Below, piece by piece: positions 36,864 to 44,395 of a DNA stretch of 64,000 bases (positions are counted from its first letter, which is position 1; every line of letters starts with the position of its first letter). The notes beneath the pieces were generated by a model, which saw only the letters and a list, made by a program, of their open reading frames with translations, had not been told where the DNA came from and did no database searches. This stretch comes from Anaerolineales bacterium (GTDB taxonomy: Bacteria > Chloroflexota > Anaerolineae > Anaerolineales > UBA11579), in NCBI GenBank assembly GCA_026129255.1, contig JAHCIJ010000001.1, positions 620,001 through 684,000 of the forward strand, written 5' to 3'. A program made the position numbers and the translations under genes.

Positions 36864-37091
36864 CTAGTCCGCAGCGCTCTTAGGCGCCGGGACTTCCAGT
36901 TTGTCCTTGGTGGTGCTGACCCATTTGTCGCCTACTTCGATCAGCATCACTGGAATGTCGTCGATTACGGGGTACTTGCGGCCACACTCGTCGCATACGA
37001 ACCAAGCTTCTTTATAAAACTCCAGCTCGCCTTTGCCGTTCTGTACGCAGTGCGGGCAACGCAAGATCTCAATCAGTTCAGTACTCACCAT
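36864..37091 (-). CDS. Trm112-like zinc-ribbon protein
   Basis: A 75-residue protein with ILRCPHCVQNG...WFVCDECGRKYPVIDDIPVML: two Cys pairs (C-x2-C twice) and the YPV-x-D-x-IP-x-ML ending typical of the Trm112/UPF0434 family. Eukaryotic Trm112 activates methyltransferases; bacterial relatives are probable partners or metal-site proteins. GAGGAG lies 8 nt before the ATG. It follows murA by 18 nt and may be in the VanW-murA operon. Confidence 0.85.
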   Translation of the reverse strand: MVSTELIEILRCPHCVQNGKGELEFYKEAWFVCDECGRKYPVIDDIPVMLIEVGDKWVSTTKDKLEVPAPKSAAD

Positions 37092-37109
37092 GTTCGTATC
37101 TCCTCGTCC

Positions 37110-38414
37110 TTATTGTACAGGCTGAATGCGGGCGCCAAGGCTGCGCAGGCTTTCTTCCAAATTCTCGTAGCCGCGCGTGATGTGATCAATGCCGTGCACG
37201 CGCGATTGGCCTTCGGCCATGATCGCCGCGATCAAGTAGGTGAAACCAGCACGTAGGTCGGGCACGGTCACTTCAGCCGAGCGTAGCTTGCTGGGGCCTT
37301 TGATCACCGCGCTGTGCTTGTAGCTGCTGCTGGCAAAACGGCAGCGGTGGCCCAGGCAGCTGTCATACAGACCGATCTCAGCACCCATGTCTTGCAGGGC
37401 GGCTACATAGCCAAAGCGGTCTTCGAACACGGTCTCATGCACAACAGACATGCCCTCGGCCTGCGTCAGCAATAGCAAGAAGGGGGACTGCCAATCCGTC
37501 ATGAAGCCGGGATGCACGCTAGTCTCAAGATGGATCGCCTTGAGCGGCCCATCTGCATAAAAGCGAATGCCATCGTCTTGCACTTCAAACTTGCCGCCCA
37601 CGCGGCGCAGCGTATTGAGGAAAGTGAGCATGTCTGGCTGGCTGGCGTTGCGTACGAACACATCGCCGCCGGTGGCCACGGCCGCTGCACCCAACGAGGC
37701 CGCTACGATGCGGTCGGGCAGCAGGCGGTGGCTGGCGCCGTTCAGCGTCTCCACGCCTTCGACCACGAAGGTGCGGTCTACCTGGTAGTCAATAATCGCG
37801 CCCATCTTTTGCAGATAGCTCACCAGGTCCACAACTTCAGGCTCGATGGCAGCATTCTGGATAATAGTACGGCCGCGCGCCATGCTGGCGGCCATCAGCA
37901 GGTTCTCGGTGCTGGTGACGCTGGGATAGTCCAGCGTGATCTCTGCGCCGCGCAGGCCGTCGGCGGCCTGGATGATGTAGTTGCCATCTTTGATCTCGAC
38001 GCGGGCGCCCATGCGCTGGATGCCTTGCAGGTGAAAGTCCACCGGGCGCGGGCCGATCTGGTCGCCACCCGCCGCGGCCGGGATGACCGCCTTGCCGGTG
38101 CGGTGCAGCAGCGGCCCCATCAGCATGATCGCCAGGCGGTTGCGGCCGCCCAACTCCTGGCTGATGATGTTGCTGCTGATCGTGGGAGTGCTGACCCGCA
38201 GGCTGTGCCCGTTGGTGTTGCTGAAGGTGGCGCCTACCGCGGCGCACATTTCCTGCGTGATGTCACGGTCGCCAATGTTGGGGACATTGCTAAAGTGGCT
38301 TGGCTGCTCACTGAGGATGGAAGCCACAAGCAGTTTGGTGATGGAATTTTTGGCTCCGCTCACGCGGATCTCGCCGCGCAGCGGCTGGCCGCCGTCAATT
38401 ACCCAGGTGTTCAT
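37110..38414 (-). CDS. murA: UDP-N-acetylglucosamine 1-carboxyvinyltransferase, Asp-type
   Basis: A 434-residue MurA, first committed enzyme of peptidoglycan synthesis, adding enolpyruvate to UDP-GlcNAc. AKNSITK (Lys22 region), GGRNRLAIMLMGPLL (about 89-103) and RPVDFHLQ are standard. The loop that normally carries the catalytic Cys (GGCAIG) reads GGDQIG with Asp118, as in mycobacterial and chlamydial enzymes that fosfomycin cannot alkylate. The C-terminal GFTYLIAAIMAEGQSRVHGIDHITRGYENLEESLRSLGA is typical. The start overlaps the VanW stop by one base (TAATG). Confidence 0.94.
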   Translation of the reverse strand: MNTWVIDGGQPLRGEIRVSGAKNSITKLLVASILSEQPSHFSNVPNIGDRDITQEMCAAVGATFSNTNGHSLRVSTPTISSNIISQELGGRNRLAIMLMGPLLHRTGKAVIPAAAGGDQIGPRPVDFHLQGIQRMGARVEIKDGNYIIQAADGLRGAEITLDYPSVTSTENLLMAASMARGRTIIQNAAIEPEVVDLVSYLQKMGAIIDYQVDRTFVVEGVETLNGASHRLLPDRIVAASLGAAAVATGGDVFVRNASQPDMLTFLNTLRRVGGKFEVQDDGIRFYADGPLKAIHLETSVHPGFMTDWQSPFLLLLTQAEGMSVVHETVFEDRFGYVAALQDMGAEIGLYDSCLGHRCRFASSSYKHSAVIKGPSKLRSAEVTVPDLRAGFTYLIAAIMAEGQSRVHGIDHITRGYENLEESLRSLGARIQPVQ

Positions 38415-40294
38415 TAGTCTCCGGAGGAATCAGGGTTAGGCGGCATGCCCGGCGTGCCGGGGCCGTACTGGTAGACCGCTGCCCAGGGTTGATACTTGGT
38501 GCGGATGACATCTTCGTTGATGATCTCGCCATTGCGGGTCACCGTGCGCGTGACCGTCACTGTGGCGCCCTCAGCAGCATAATCCACTTGCTTGATCTGG
38601 CCCAGAGCAAAGTCGGGGTTCTCTTCGTACTTGTCGTCCAGCGCGGGCAGAATGTCGCGCGGGCCAGTGGTGTTCCAGTCCACAGTGCGGCCGTCTGAGG
38701 TGGAGTAGAACTTCCAGGTGATGGTGCGGGCTGCCGGATTGACGTAGGTCTCCATCAGCAGCCAGTGGTCGGTATCGTTCTGGAACTTGAAGTCCACCAC
38801 CGGGGCGTACACCGTGGCATCCAGCCCCACCATGCGCGGGTCGCGCTGCACGGCGGCATTGTACTCGTAGTAGCTGACGCGGTAGGCGTGGGCCCAGCGT
38901 TCGATGATAGGGAAGCCGCCGAAGAAGGCGGCGCGGAACAGCGTGGTGCTCACTTGGCACACGCCACCGCCCACGCCCTGGATGGTGCGCCCGCCGAAAA
39001 TGATCAGCGCTTCGGCGAAGCCCGAGTCCAGGCTGATGTCACCGATGTTATCCACCATCGAGAAGACCGCACCGGGTGGCACGAGCAAGCCGTGGAAGCG
39101 TTCGGCGGCGGTCTGGATGTTCTGGATGCGCTCCGGGCTGGAGCCGTAGAAATAGGTGGTGGCTTCGACTACCAGCTCGCGCAAGCCGAGGTCTGCCGCC
39201 TTGGCATCGTCCAGTACGGCGGGTTGCGTATAGGTGTATTGCAGATCGATCTGGTGTGCGCCCTCGGCAAGCTGGGCATTGATGTGGTCAATGCTGTTTT
39301 GGATGTGCAGCTGGCGGCCAATGATGGCCGATTTATAAATATCCAGCTCACGCGTTTCATCATTGAAGATGAAGCGCGCATTGCGCGGCGTGGCGGCCAC
39401 GTCGGCGGTCAGTGGCAGCAGGATCGTAGCCAGCTTGTCTGACTGCAGGCCCACCTGGTAGTGTGCGCCATCGGCGCTCTCTACGCGCTCAATGCTGAGC
39501 ATGCCCGCCAGCTGCTCCGGCTCCAGCGTCCATGGGTCGGGATTTTTCTCGTAATCGCCGCCGGGGGCAAGCACGAGGGGCTGGCTGAGGATGCTGCGGG
39601 CGATCTCGGCCTGGGCGCTGGCGTCCAGAATGCGCGGCGGGCTTTCCACCACGGCCAGCGGCACGGTGACGTTCTGCATATCCAGCAGCGTAGCCGCCAG
39701 GAAAGCGGCCGTGAGCTCGGTGTCCAGCGTCAGGCCCACCTGACCGGGCTGCACCTGCACGTCCAACCCGTTCACGCTCAGTTGGGCTTCCACAGTGGGG
39801 CGGTTGAACTGAGCCGCCAGGCTTTGCAGCGTGACCTGCGCTTGGTCGCCATTAAAGATGAGGCGCGGTGCAATCACAGCGCCGCCGCGCAGCGACTGCA
39901 CTTTTTCGGCAATGCCTTCCCACGGCAGCCAACTGCGGCCAAAGCTGTAGGCCGCCTGGGTGCTGGCCTCAGCATCCAGGATCAGGCCGAGCTGGGCTGG
40001 GCTGTAGCGCCAGCTCTGCTCGCCATGCGTCAGGGTCACTTGGCCGGCCAGCGGGTAGGTAAGCTGTTGGCTGAGGTAGGCGATGGCTTCGGTGCGGCGC
40101 ATACCGCCGATGTCGATGCCGCCCACGCTCACGCCGGGGTACACGCGGCCGAGGTACATCAGCCCGAAGACGGCCGAGAACACGAAGGCGGCCAGCGCCA
40201 GCAGGGCGGCGGCTGCCGCCAGCGCCGCGGCCGCCTGCGCTACAAAGCGCGGCGGGGCAGGGCTATACGATTGCGGGTAGGCGGCGCTGGACAT
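38414..40294 (-). CDS. VanW-family cell-wall protein
   Basis: A 626-residue protein with one N-terminal transmembrane helix (about 25-50), two peptidoglycan-binding-like domains of the YoaR/PG_binding_4 type (GVSVGGIDIGGMRRTEAIAYL about 55-75; NGLDVQVQPGQVGLTLD about 168-184) and a VanW domain (about 385-545) with ERFHGLLVPPGAVFSM and GGGVCQVSTTLFRAAFFGG. VanW domains are also called YkuD-unrelated l,d-transpeptidase-like folds with a conserved Cys, here in GVCQVST. Pro-rich C-terminus. Co-transcribed with murA, which fits an envelope role. TAGAAT (40306-40301) ends 6 nt before the ATG, so the mRNA is probably leaderless. Confidence 0.92.
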   Translation of the reverse strand: MSSAAYPQSYSPAPPRFVAQAAAALAAAAALLALAAFVFSAVFGLMYLGRVYPGVSVGGIDIGGMRRTEAIAYLSQQLTYPLAGQVTLTHGEQSWRYSPAQLGLILDAEASTQAAYSFGRSWLPWEGIAEKVQSLRGGAVIAPRLIFNGDQAQVTLQSLAAQFNRPTVEAQLSVNGLDVQVQPGQVGLTLDTELTAAFLAATLLDMQNVTVPLAVVESPPRILDASAQAEIARSILSQPLVLAPGGDYEKNPDPWTLEPEQLAGMLSIERVESADGAHYQVGLQSDKLATILLPLTADVAATPRNARFIFNDETRELDIYKSAIIGRQLHIQNSIDHINAQLAEGAHQIDLQYTYTQPAVLDDAKAADLGLRELVVEATTYFYGSSPERIQNIQTAAERFHGLLVPPGAVFSMVDNIGDISLDSGFAEALIIFGGRTIQGVGGGVCQVSTTLFRAAFFGGFPIIERWAHAYRVSYYEYNAAVQRDPRMVGLDATVYAPVVDFKFQNDTDHWLLMETYVNPAARTITWKFYSTSDGRTVDWNTTGPRDILPALDDKYEENPDFALGQIKQVDYAAEGATVTVTRTVTRNGEIINEDVIRTKYQPWAAVYQYGPGTPGMPPNPDSSGD

Positions 40295-40341
40295 GGGGAG
40301 ATTCTATCGGAAAAAGCGCAAATTCAGATGAGTGCAGCAGA

Positions 40342-40347
40342 TATAAT
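40342..40347 (+). promoter_or_regulatory. -10 box of the thioesterase gene
   Basis: TATAAT, 9 nt before the ATG at 40357, leaving an untranslated leader of only about 2-3 nt. Divergent from the VanW -10 box at 40301-40306. Confidence 0.5.
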
Positions 40348-40356
40348 TCGCACGCC

Positions 40357-40869
40357 ATGACCGCAAAACCTCAGCCCGTCTCCGCCTCGCGCATCACCAT
40401 CTCTCAGCTCATGCAGCCGGACGATGCCAATATCCTCGGCAACGTGCACGGTGGCCATATCATGAAGCTGGTGGACGAGGCCGGCGCCCTGGCCTGCATG
40501 AAGCACAGCCGCCAGCGCGTCGTCACCGTGGCGGTGGACCGCATGACCTTCCAGCACCCCATCCGCATCGGGGATCTCATCATCATCCATGCCGAGGTCA
40601 GCTACGTCGGCAGCACCTCAATGGAGGCCGAGGTCTCCGTGCACGCCGAGAACCCCACCACCGGCGAGAGCTGGCACACCAACACGGCCTACCTGGTCTA
40701 CGTAGCGCTGGATGAGGAGGGCAAGCCGGTGCGCGTGCCGCCGCTGGAAGCCGAGAACGACTTCCAGCGCCAGCGCATGGAGCAGGGCGCCGCCCGCCAG
40801 AAATATCGCCTGGAGCAAGCCAAGCAAGAGCGCTCCTTCTTCGGCAAAGAGCCCAAGGCCACTTCCTGA
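40357..40869 (+). CDS. Acyl-CoA thioesterase (YciA/BFIT hot-dog family)
   Basis: A 170-residue single hot-dog protein. ISQLMQPDDANILGNVHGGHIMKLVDEAGALACMKH (about 17-52) includes the catalytic Asn/His-Gly-Gly and Asp region of YciA-like enzymes, and TVAVDRMTFQHPIRIGDLI (about 58-76) is the second family block. It hydrolyses acyl-CoAs of unknown chain length. It ends one base before the rsmD start, so the two are co-transcribed. Confidence 0.9.
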   Translation: MTAKPQPVSASRITISQLMQPDDANILGNVHGGHIMKLVDEAGALACMKHSRQRVVTVAVDRMTFQHPIRIGDLIIIHAEVSYVGSTSMEAEVSVHAENPTTGESWHTNTAYLVYVALDEEGKPVRVPPLEAENDFQRQRMEQGAARQKYRLEQAKQERSFFGKEPKATS

Positions 40870-40870
40870 A

Positions 40871-41447
40871 ATGAGTTCGCCGCGCATCATCGCCGGCAGC
40901 GCACGCGGGATACGCCTGAAATCGGTGCCGGGCGACGGAACCAGGCCGATCACCGACCGCGCTAAAGAATCCCTATTCAACATCCTGCGCCCTGACCTTG
41001 CCGGTGGGGCCTTTCTGGATGTCTTCGCAGGCACTGGCTCCGTAGGTATTGAGGCGCTTAGCCAGGGTGCTGGCTACGCCCGTTTGCTCGATAACAGCCG
41101 CGACGCGGTCGAGACCATCTACAGCAACCTCACCACGGCTAAATTGCAAACTCGCGGCGAAGTGCGCCAGACGGATAGCTTTCGCGTTTTTGGCAATGCC
41201 CCCAGACCGCCAGTTTGACTATGCCTTCATTGCGCCCCCGCAGTATCACGGCTTGTGGAAGCGCGCTCTACAGGCGTTGGACACGAACCCCGGCTGGCTG
41301 GTGGAAGACGCCTGGGTCATCGTACAGATCGACCCCACAGAATACGAAGCGCTTGAGTTGCAAAACTTAGATGAGTTTGACCAGCGCAAGTATGGGAATG
41401 TCTTACTAATCTTCTATGAAAAGCTGCAATCAGAGGCAATCGATTAA
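40871..41447 (+). pseudogene. rsmD: 16S rRNA (guanine-966-N2)-methyltransferase RsmD, frameshifted
   Basis: The first frame (40871-41218) gives RIIAGSARGIRLKSVPG, TRPITDRAKESLFNIL and the AdoMet motif FLDVFAGTGSVGIEALSQGA, then stops. The next frame continues in register with DRQFDYAFIAPPQYHGLWKRAL (motif IV, APPQY where most RsmD have DPPY) and ends at 41447. Dropping one base of the five-C run at 41199-41203 (or the five-T run at 41187-41191) restores about 191 residues. RsmD is nearly universal and normally intact, so an assembly error is as likely as a true mutation. Confidence 0.8.
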
Positions 41448-41449
41448 TT

Positions 41450-41497
41450 AGTCGATTGGTCAACTAGTTGCTTGGTCGACCAGCTGACTAATCGACT
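41450..41497. repeat. Degenerate inverted repeat after rsmD
   Basis: AGTCGATT (41450-41457) and AATCGACT (41490-41497) flank GGTCAACTAG and GGTCGACC words. Similar text occurs at 21208-21262. May form a hairpin between the convergent genes, without a T-tract. Confidence 0.5.
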
Positions 41498-41505
41498 GCC
41501 TTTGA

Positions 41506-42093
41506 TTATTTAAACTTCTGCCCGCAATTCGGGCATTGCTTTTCGCCCGCCAGCACCACAAAGCCGCACTTCGGGCAGCCATGGGGCTGCACATCCCCCA
41601 GAGGGGCACCGCAGGCCAGGCAGCGGCCTTCGCCTACCGGGTTGGCTGTGTTGCAGTAGCTGCACGCCATGCGCTGCAGGCGGCGCGCCAACTGCGTACC
41701 GGCGCCGCCGTTGGCTGCCATGCGGTCGAGCAGCTTCCACACCTGCTGCTCTAGCGAGAGATTCTCGATGTCAGCGGCAATATCGTCCAGGCGATTGAGC
41801 AGGTTCATCGGGTTCAGCCAGGTGAGCAGGGCGCTGGCGCCCAGGCTGCCCGCCAGGCCGAGCACGGACTGTTCGCCCACGCTGGCTTCGATGCGCTCGC
41901 CCCGCTTGGTCAGTGCCACGGCCAAGCTGGTACGCCCGCCGCTGGTGCGGTTCTCGCGCGTGCTGATGCTTACATAGGCGGTGTCGCCGCGCACAGAAGA
42001 CTGGGCCGAGAGCCCGCCGCGGTTGAAGAAGTTGGCCAAAGTGACCGCCATCTCCTCCGCATCCAAATTACCGTGATAGTTTTTTGTTTTCAT
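41506..42093 (-). CDS. Double zinc-ribbon protein
   Basis: A 195-residue protein. Residues 1-75 form an alpha/beta domain (DAEEMAVTLANFFNRGG, TAYVSISTREN). A hydrophobic stretch GLAGSLGASALLTWLNPM (about 79-96) precedes a helical part, and the C-terminus has two zinc ribbons: CSYCNTANPVGEGRCLACG (about 143-161) and CPKCGFVVLAGEKQCPNCG (about 172-190). No family name was recognised. It is divergent from the SH3 lipoprotein-like gene and shares a palindromic promoter core with it. Confidence 0.75.
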   Translation of the reverse strand: MKTKNYHGNLDAEEMAVTLANFFNRGGLSAQSSVRGDTAYVSISTRENRTSGGRTSLAVALTKRGERIEASVGEQSVLGLAGSLGASALLTWLNPMNLLNRLDDIAADIENLSLEQQVWKLLDRMAANGGAGTQLARRLQRMACSYCNTANPVGEGRCLACGAPLGDVQPHGCPKCGFVVLAGEKQCPNCGQKFK

Positions 42094-42110
42094 CGTAGGC
42101 TTATGTGCGC

Positions 42111-42124
42111 GTGATTATAATCAC
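42111..42124. promoter_or_regulatory. Palindromic divergent -10 core
   Basis: GTGATTATAATCAC is a perfect 14-bp palindrome that presents TATAAT on both strands (42116-42121 plus; 42119-42114 minus), between divergent genes starting at 42093 and 42135. Confidence 0.55.
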
Positions 42125-42134
42125 TGTGTTCGTT

Positions 42135-42758
42135 ATGAAACCCATTCGTCTCTTTTCTGTTAGCTGTGCCCTTTTGCTGGCTGGTTTGTTCAGCCTCTTG
42201 CTGTCTCCACTCACCGTCCAGGCGGCTCCGCTGGAGCAGCAGCCCACCGTCTCCATCGCTACGGTGACCGGCACTCCCGCTGGCGCCTTTATCATCGTCG
42301 ACCCTTCGCATGTGCAGGTGAACGTGCGCAGCGGCCCGGGTACGGACTACCCAACCGTGGGCGTGCTGGTGGGCGGCGAGCAGGTACCTGCCAAAGGGCG
42401 CTCAGTGGCGGGCGAGTGGATCCAGGTCTTCTATCCTGCCGTCTCCGAAGGTGTGGCTTGGGTGTACGCTCCCTTGGTGAGCATCTTCGGCACGGCCGAT
42501 CTGGTGATCATTGAGCCGCCGCCCACACCGACACCGCGCGTGACCCCCACGATCGACCCTACGCTGGCGGCCCAGTTCGTGCTGGAGATCCCCGCCACAC
42601 GCATGCCTACATTCACTCCGCCCGAACAGCTGGAGATCCCACAGTTCGCGCAGGCCGGCACCGGCCGCGTGGGCGGTGTACCGGTAGGCATGATCATTAC
42701 TGGCATAGGGCTGATGGGGTTGTTCGCCGCTGCTATCAGCTACGTGCGTGAACGCTAG
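42135..42758 (+). CDS. SH3-domain cell-surface protein
   Basis: A 207-residue protein with a Sec signal peptide (about 1-30, VQA cleavage), a bacterial SH3 domain starting VQVNVRSGPGTDYPTVGVL (about 57-75) that probably binds peptidoglycan, a Pro/Thr linker (PPPTPTPRVTPTIDPT, about 128-143) and a C-terminal transmembrane helix (about 182-200) ending in RER. It is therefore surface-exposed and anchored at its C-terminus. The ATG at 42135 is preferred; an in-frame GTG at 42126 is only 4 nt after the -10 box. Followed by a small membrane protein gene 6 nt downstream. Confidence 0.8.
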   Translation: MKPIRLFSVSCALLLAGLFSLLLSPLTVQAAPLEQQPTVSIATVTGTPAGAFIIVDPSHVQVNVRSGPGTDYPTVGVLVGGEQVPAKGRSVAGEWIQVFYPAVSEGVAWVYAPLVSIFGTADLVIIEPPPTPTPRVTPTIDPTLAAQFVLEIPATRMPTFTPPEQLEIPQFAQAGTGRVGGVPVGMIITGIGLMGLFAAAISYVRER

Positions 42759-42764
42759 GATGCT

Positions 42765-43103
42765 ATGAGCTTGCGCGCTGCGGCCATCGCCCTTGTCCTC
42801 TTGCAACTGGTGGATGTTGCCATTCACGCCCTCACCGGCCAGTTTGAGATAACGCGTATAGTGTCCAGCGCACTGCTGGGCGGGTGGGCATTGGCCGTGC
42901 TGCTCACAGATTTCAGGGATACCGTCTACACCCTTGGCCGCACAGTTTTTCTTTTTTATCTTGCATTGAATTTGTTCTTCGTGTATGAGAATGGCCTCAC
43001 CAATCCCGAGATGGGTGGCGAGTTACGCATCCTGCTCATTGCATTGGTTCTAGCCAGCGCGTATCTTGCGTCTGTCGTGCTCAGGCGCCTGCAAACCGAA
43101 TGA
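42765..43103 (+). CDS. Small membrane protein
   Basis: A 112-residue protein with four hydrophobic helices (about 5-22, 32-48, 58-75, 88-107) and few charged residues. No family recognised. It follows the SH3 protein by 6 nt, and the bidirectional terminator begins 1 nt after its stop, so it is the last gene of that transcript. Confidence 0.65.
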   Translation: MSLRAAAIALVLLQLVDVAIHALTGQFEITRIVSSALLGGWALAVLLTDFRDTVYTLGRTVFLFYLALNLFFVYENGLTNPEMGGELRILLIALVLASAYLASVVLRRLQTE

Positions 43104-43104
43104 A

Positions 43105-43132
43105 AAAAAGCTGCTCAATTGAGCAGCTTTTT
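43105..43132. terminator. Bidirectional terminator
   Basis: AAAAAGCTGCTCA then its exact complement TGAGCAGCTTTTT with central AT, serving the convergent genes at 42765 (plus) and 43156 (minus). Confidence 0.93.
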
Positions 43133-43155
43133 ATTCTTGAATAGTAGCCGGGCGA

Positions 43156-43650
43156 CTAATGCCCGCCGCAGCCGCAGCTTGCGCCGCCGGCATGCGAGTG
43201 GCCTTCGGCACCGTGGCTTCCGCAGCCGCAACCGGCCGCGCCGTGATGGTCGGGGGCATCCTGCCCATCCGTGCGGAAGGAGTTGCCACAACCGCAGGCC
43301 GAACTGGCGTTGGGGTTATCGATCTTGAAACCGCTAGCCATGACATCATTCACGTAATCAATGTGAGCGCCACGCAGGTAGCCGATGGACACTTCGTCCA
43401 CCACCACGCGCACTCCGTGCTGGTCAAAGACCATGTCGCTGTCGCGCACAGTGGATTCCAGCGCCATACCGTACTGGAAGCCGCTGCAACCGCCACCCTG
43501 AACGAATACGCGCAGGGCGTGGTCCTCAAGGTTGCGTTGGGTCATCAAACCGCGCACAGCGTCTGCTGCGGCAGGGGTAACAGTCAGTTGGGGGGTAACC
43601 TGCGGTTCAACCGCGGGTTGAGTGTTGATCTGGGTTTCTGCGAGTGCCAT
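43156..43650 (-). CDS. HesB/IscA-family Fe-S protein with His/Cys-rich tail
   Basis: A 164-residue protein. Residues about 22-121 are an A-type Fe-S carrier: Cys55 in GGGCSGFQYG and Cys119/Cys121 in SSACGCGNSF are the three cluster ligands. Beyond the normal C-terminus is an extra 40-residue tail with two more C-G-C-G units (Cys141/143 and Cys159/161) and seven His residues. Start supported by AAAGGAGC 4 nt upstream. It stands alone, without isc or suf genes, and could deliver or store clusters or bind other metals. Confidence 0.9.
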   Translation of the reverse strand: MALAETQINTQPAVEPQVTPQLTVTPAAADAVRGLMTQRNLEDHALRVFVQGGGCSGFQYGMALESTVRDSDMVFDQHGVRVVVDEVSIGYLRGAHIDYVNDVMASGFKIDNPNASSACGCGNSFRTDGQDAPDHHGAAGCGCGSHGAEGHSHAGGASCGCGGH

Positions 43651-43805
43651 GAAAGCTCCTTTTCAAAGTGATACCCATCTATTTTATCTATTCTGGTGCA
43701 AAAAACAAGCCCCTAAGGAGACTGTGATCAGTGAGCCGTGATCAGGAAAAGCACAAAGACTTAAGTTCCCCTGTTCACTCATCACTGGTCACTGATTACT
43801 GCGTA
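43651..43805. other. Intergenic region with degenerate repeats
   Basis: Holds the likely promoter of the HesB gene (TAAAAT on the minus strand near 43685-43690) and scrambled repeats of GTGATCAGTGA / TCACTGATTACT type (43722-43800). No gene. Confidence 0.5.
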
Positions 43806-44330
43806 CTAGTCTTCAATCGCCACATCCCCCGTATCTGAGTTGTATCGCACAGATACGCTGGCGCCCGGTTGCAAGCGGGCGAGGTCTACCAGGTTCACCA
43901 GGCGCTCTGCCTCGGCATGGAAGGGGCTGCCGGACGGCGGTTGCACCTCGAGCACGAAGCGCACCATCGGATTGTTGTTGATGTACGTGCCGGTTTGCAC
44001 CAGGCTGACGACTTTGGCTGTGGCGGCGGTGCCCTCGGTGCGCAGGCGCCGGTTGATGATGCCCACCAACAAGGGGCCGCCAAATACCATCAGCATGCCC
44101 AGCAGCGAGAGGCCAATGGTGCTGATCAGGGCGACGTTGCTCAATAGAGACAGCCCAGAGCTGCCCACATCCATCAAGCCAGGGACAAAGCCATTGACCC
44201 AGGCGGCAAATTGCTTGCCCGAAGCCCCGAACATCTCCGAAGCCATGCCTGCAAAGACGCACACGAAGGGGACCCACATGAAAAAGAGGATCAGCCTTCC
44301 AAAGTTTTGAATTGCTTGGGCGAGTTTCAT
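43806..44330 (-). CDS. Membrane protein with OB/NfeD-like soluble domain
   Basis: A 174-residue protein with two or three transmembrane helices (about 10-30, 57-90) and a C-terminal soluble domain (about 100-174) holding TAATAKVVSLVQTGTYINNNPMVRFVLEV and PGASVSVRYNSDTGDVAIED, the pattern of DUF3592-like beta domains. The family name is tentative. TAGAAT (44345-44340) lies 9 nt before the ATG and no Shine-Dalgarno is present. Confidence 0.65.
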   Translation of the reverse strand: MKLAQAIQNFGRLILFFMWVPFVCVFAGMASEMFGASGKQFAAWVNGFVPGLMDVGSSGLSLLSNVALISTIGLSLLGMLMVFGGPLLVGIINRRLRTEGTAATAKVVSLVQTGTYINNNPMVRFVLEVQPPSGSPFHAEAERLVNLVDLARLQPGASVSVRYNSDTGDVAIED

Positions 44331-44395
44331 AATATTGAAATTCTATAGCCTATTGGGTTGTGAGCAAAGTTGAAACTGCTATGCCGATGTGGGTT

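Noticed and set aside
43697..43713. GGGGCTTGTTTTTTGCA (minus) as a sigma-54 promoter of the HesB gene
   Set aside because: GG and GC spacing fits, but five other positions differ and a TAAAAT box lies closer to the gene.
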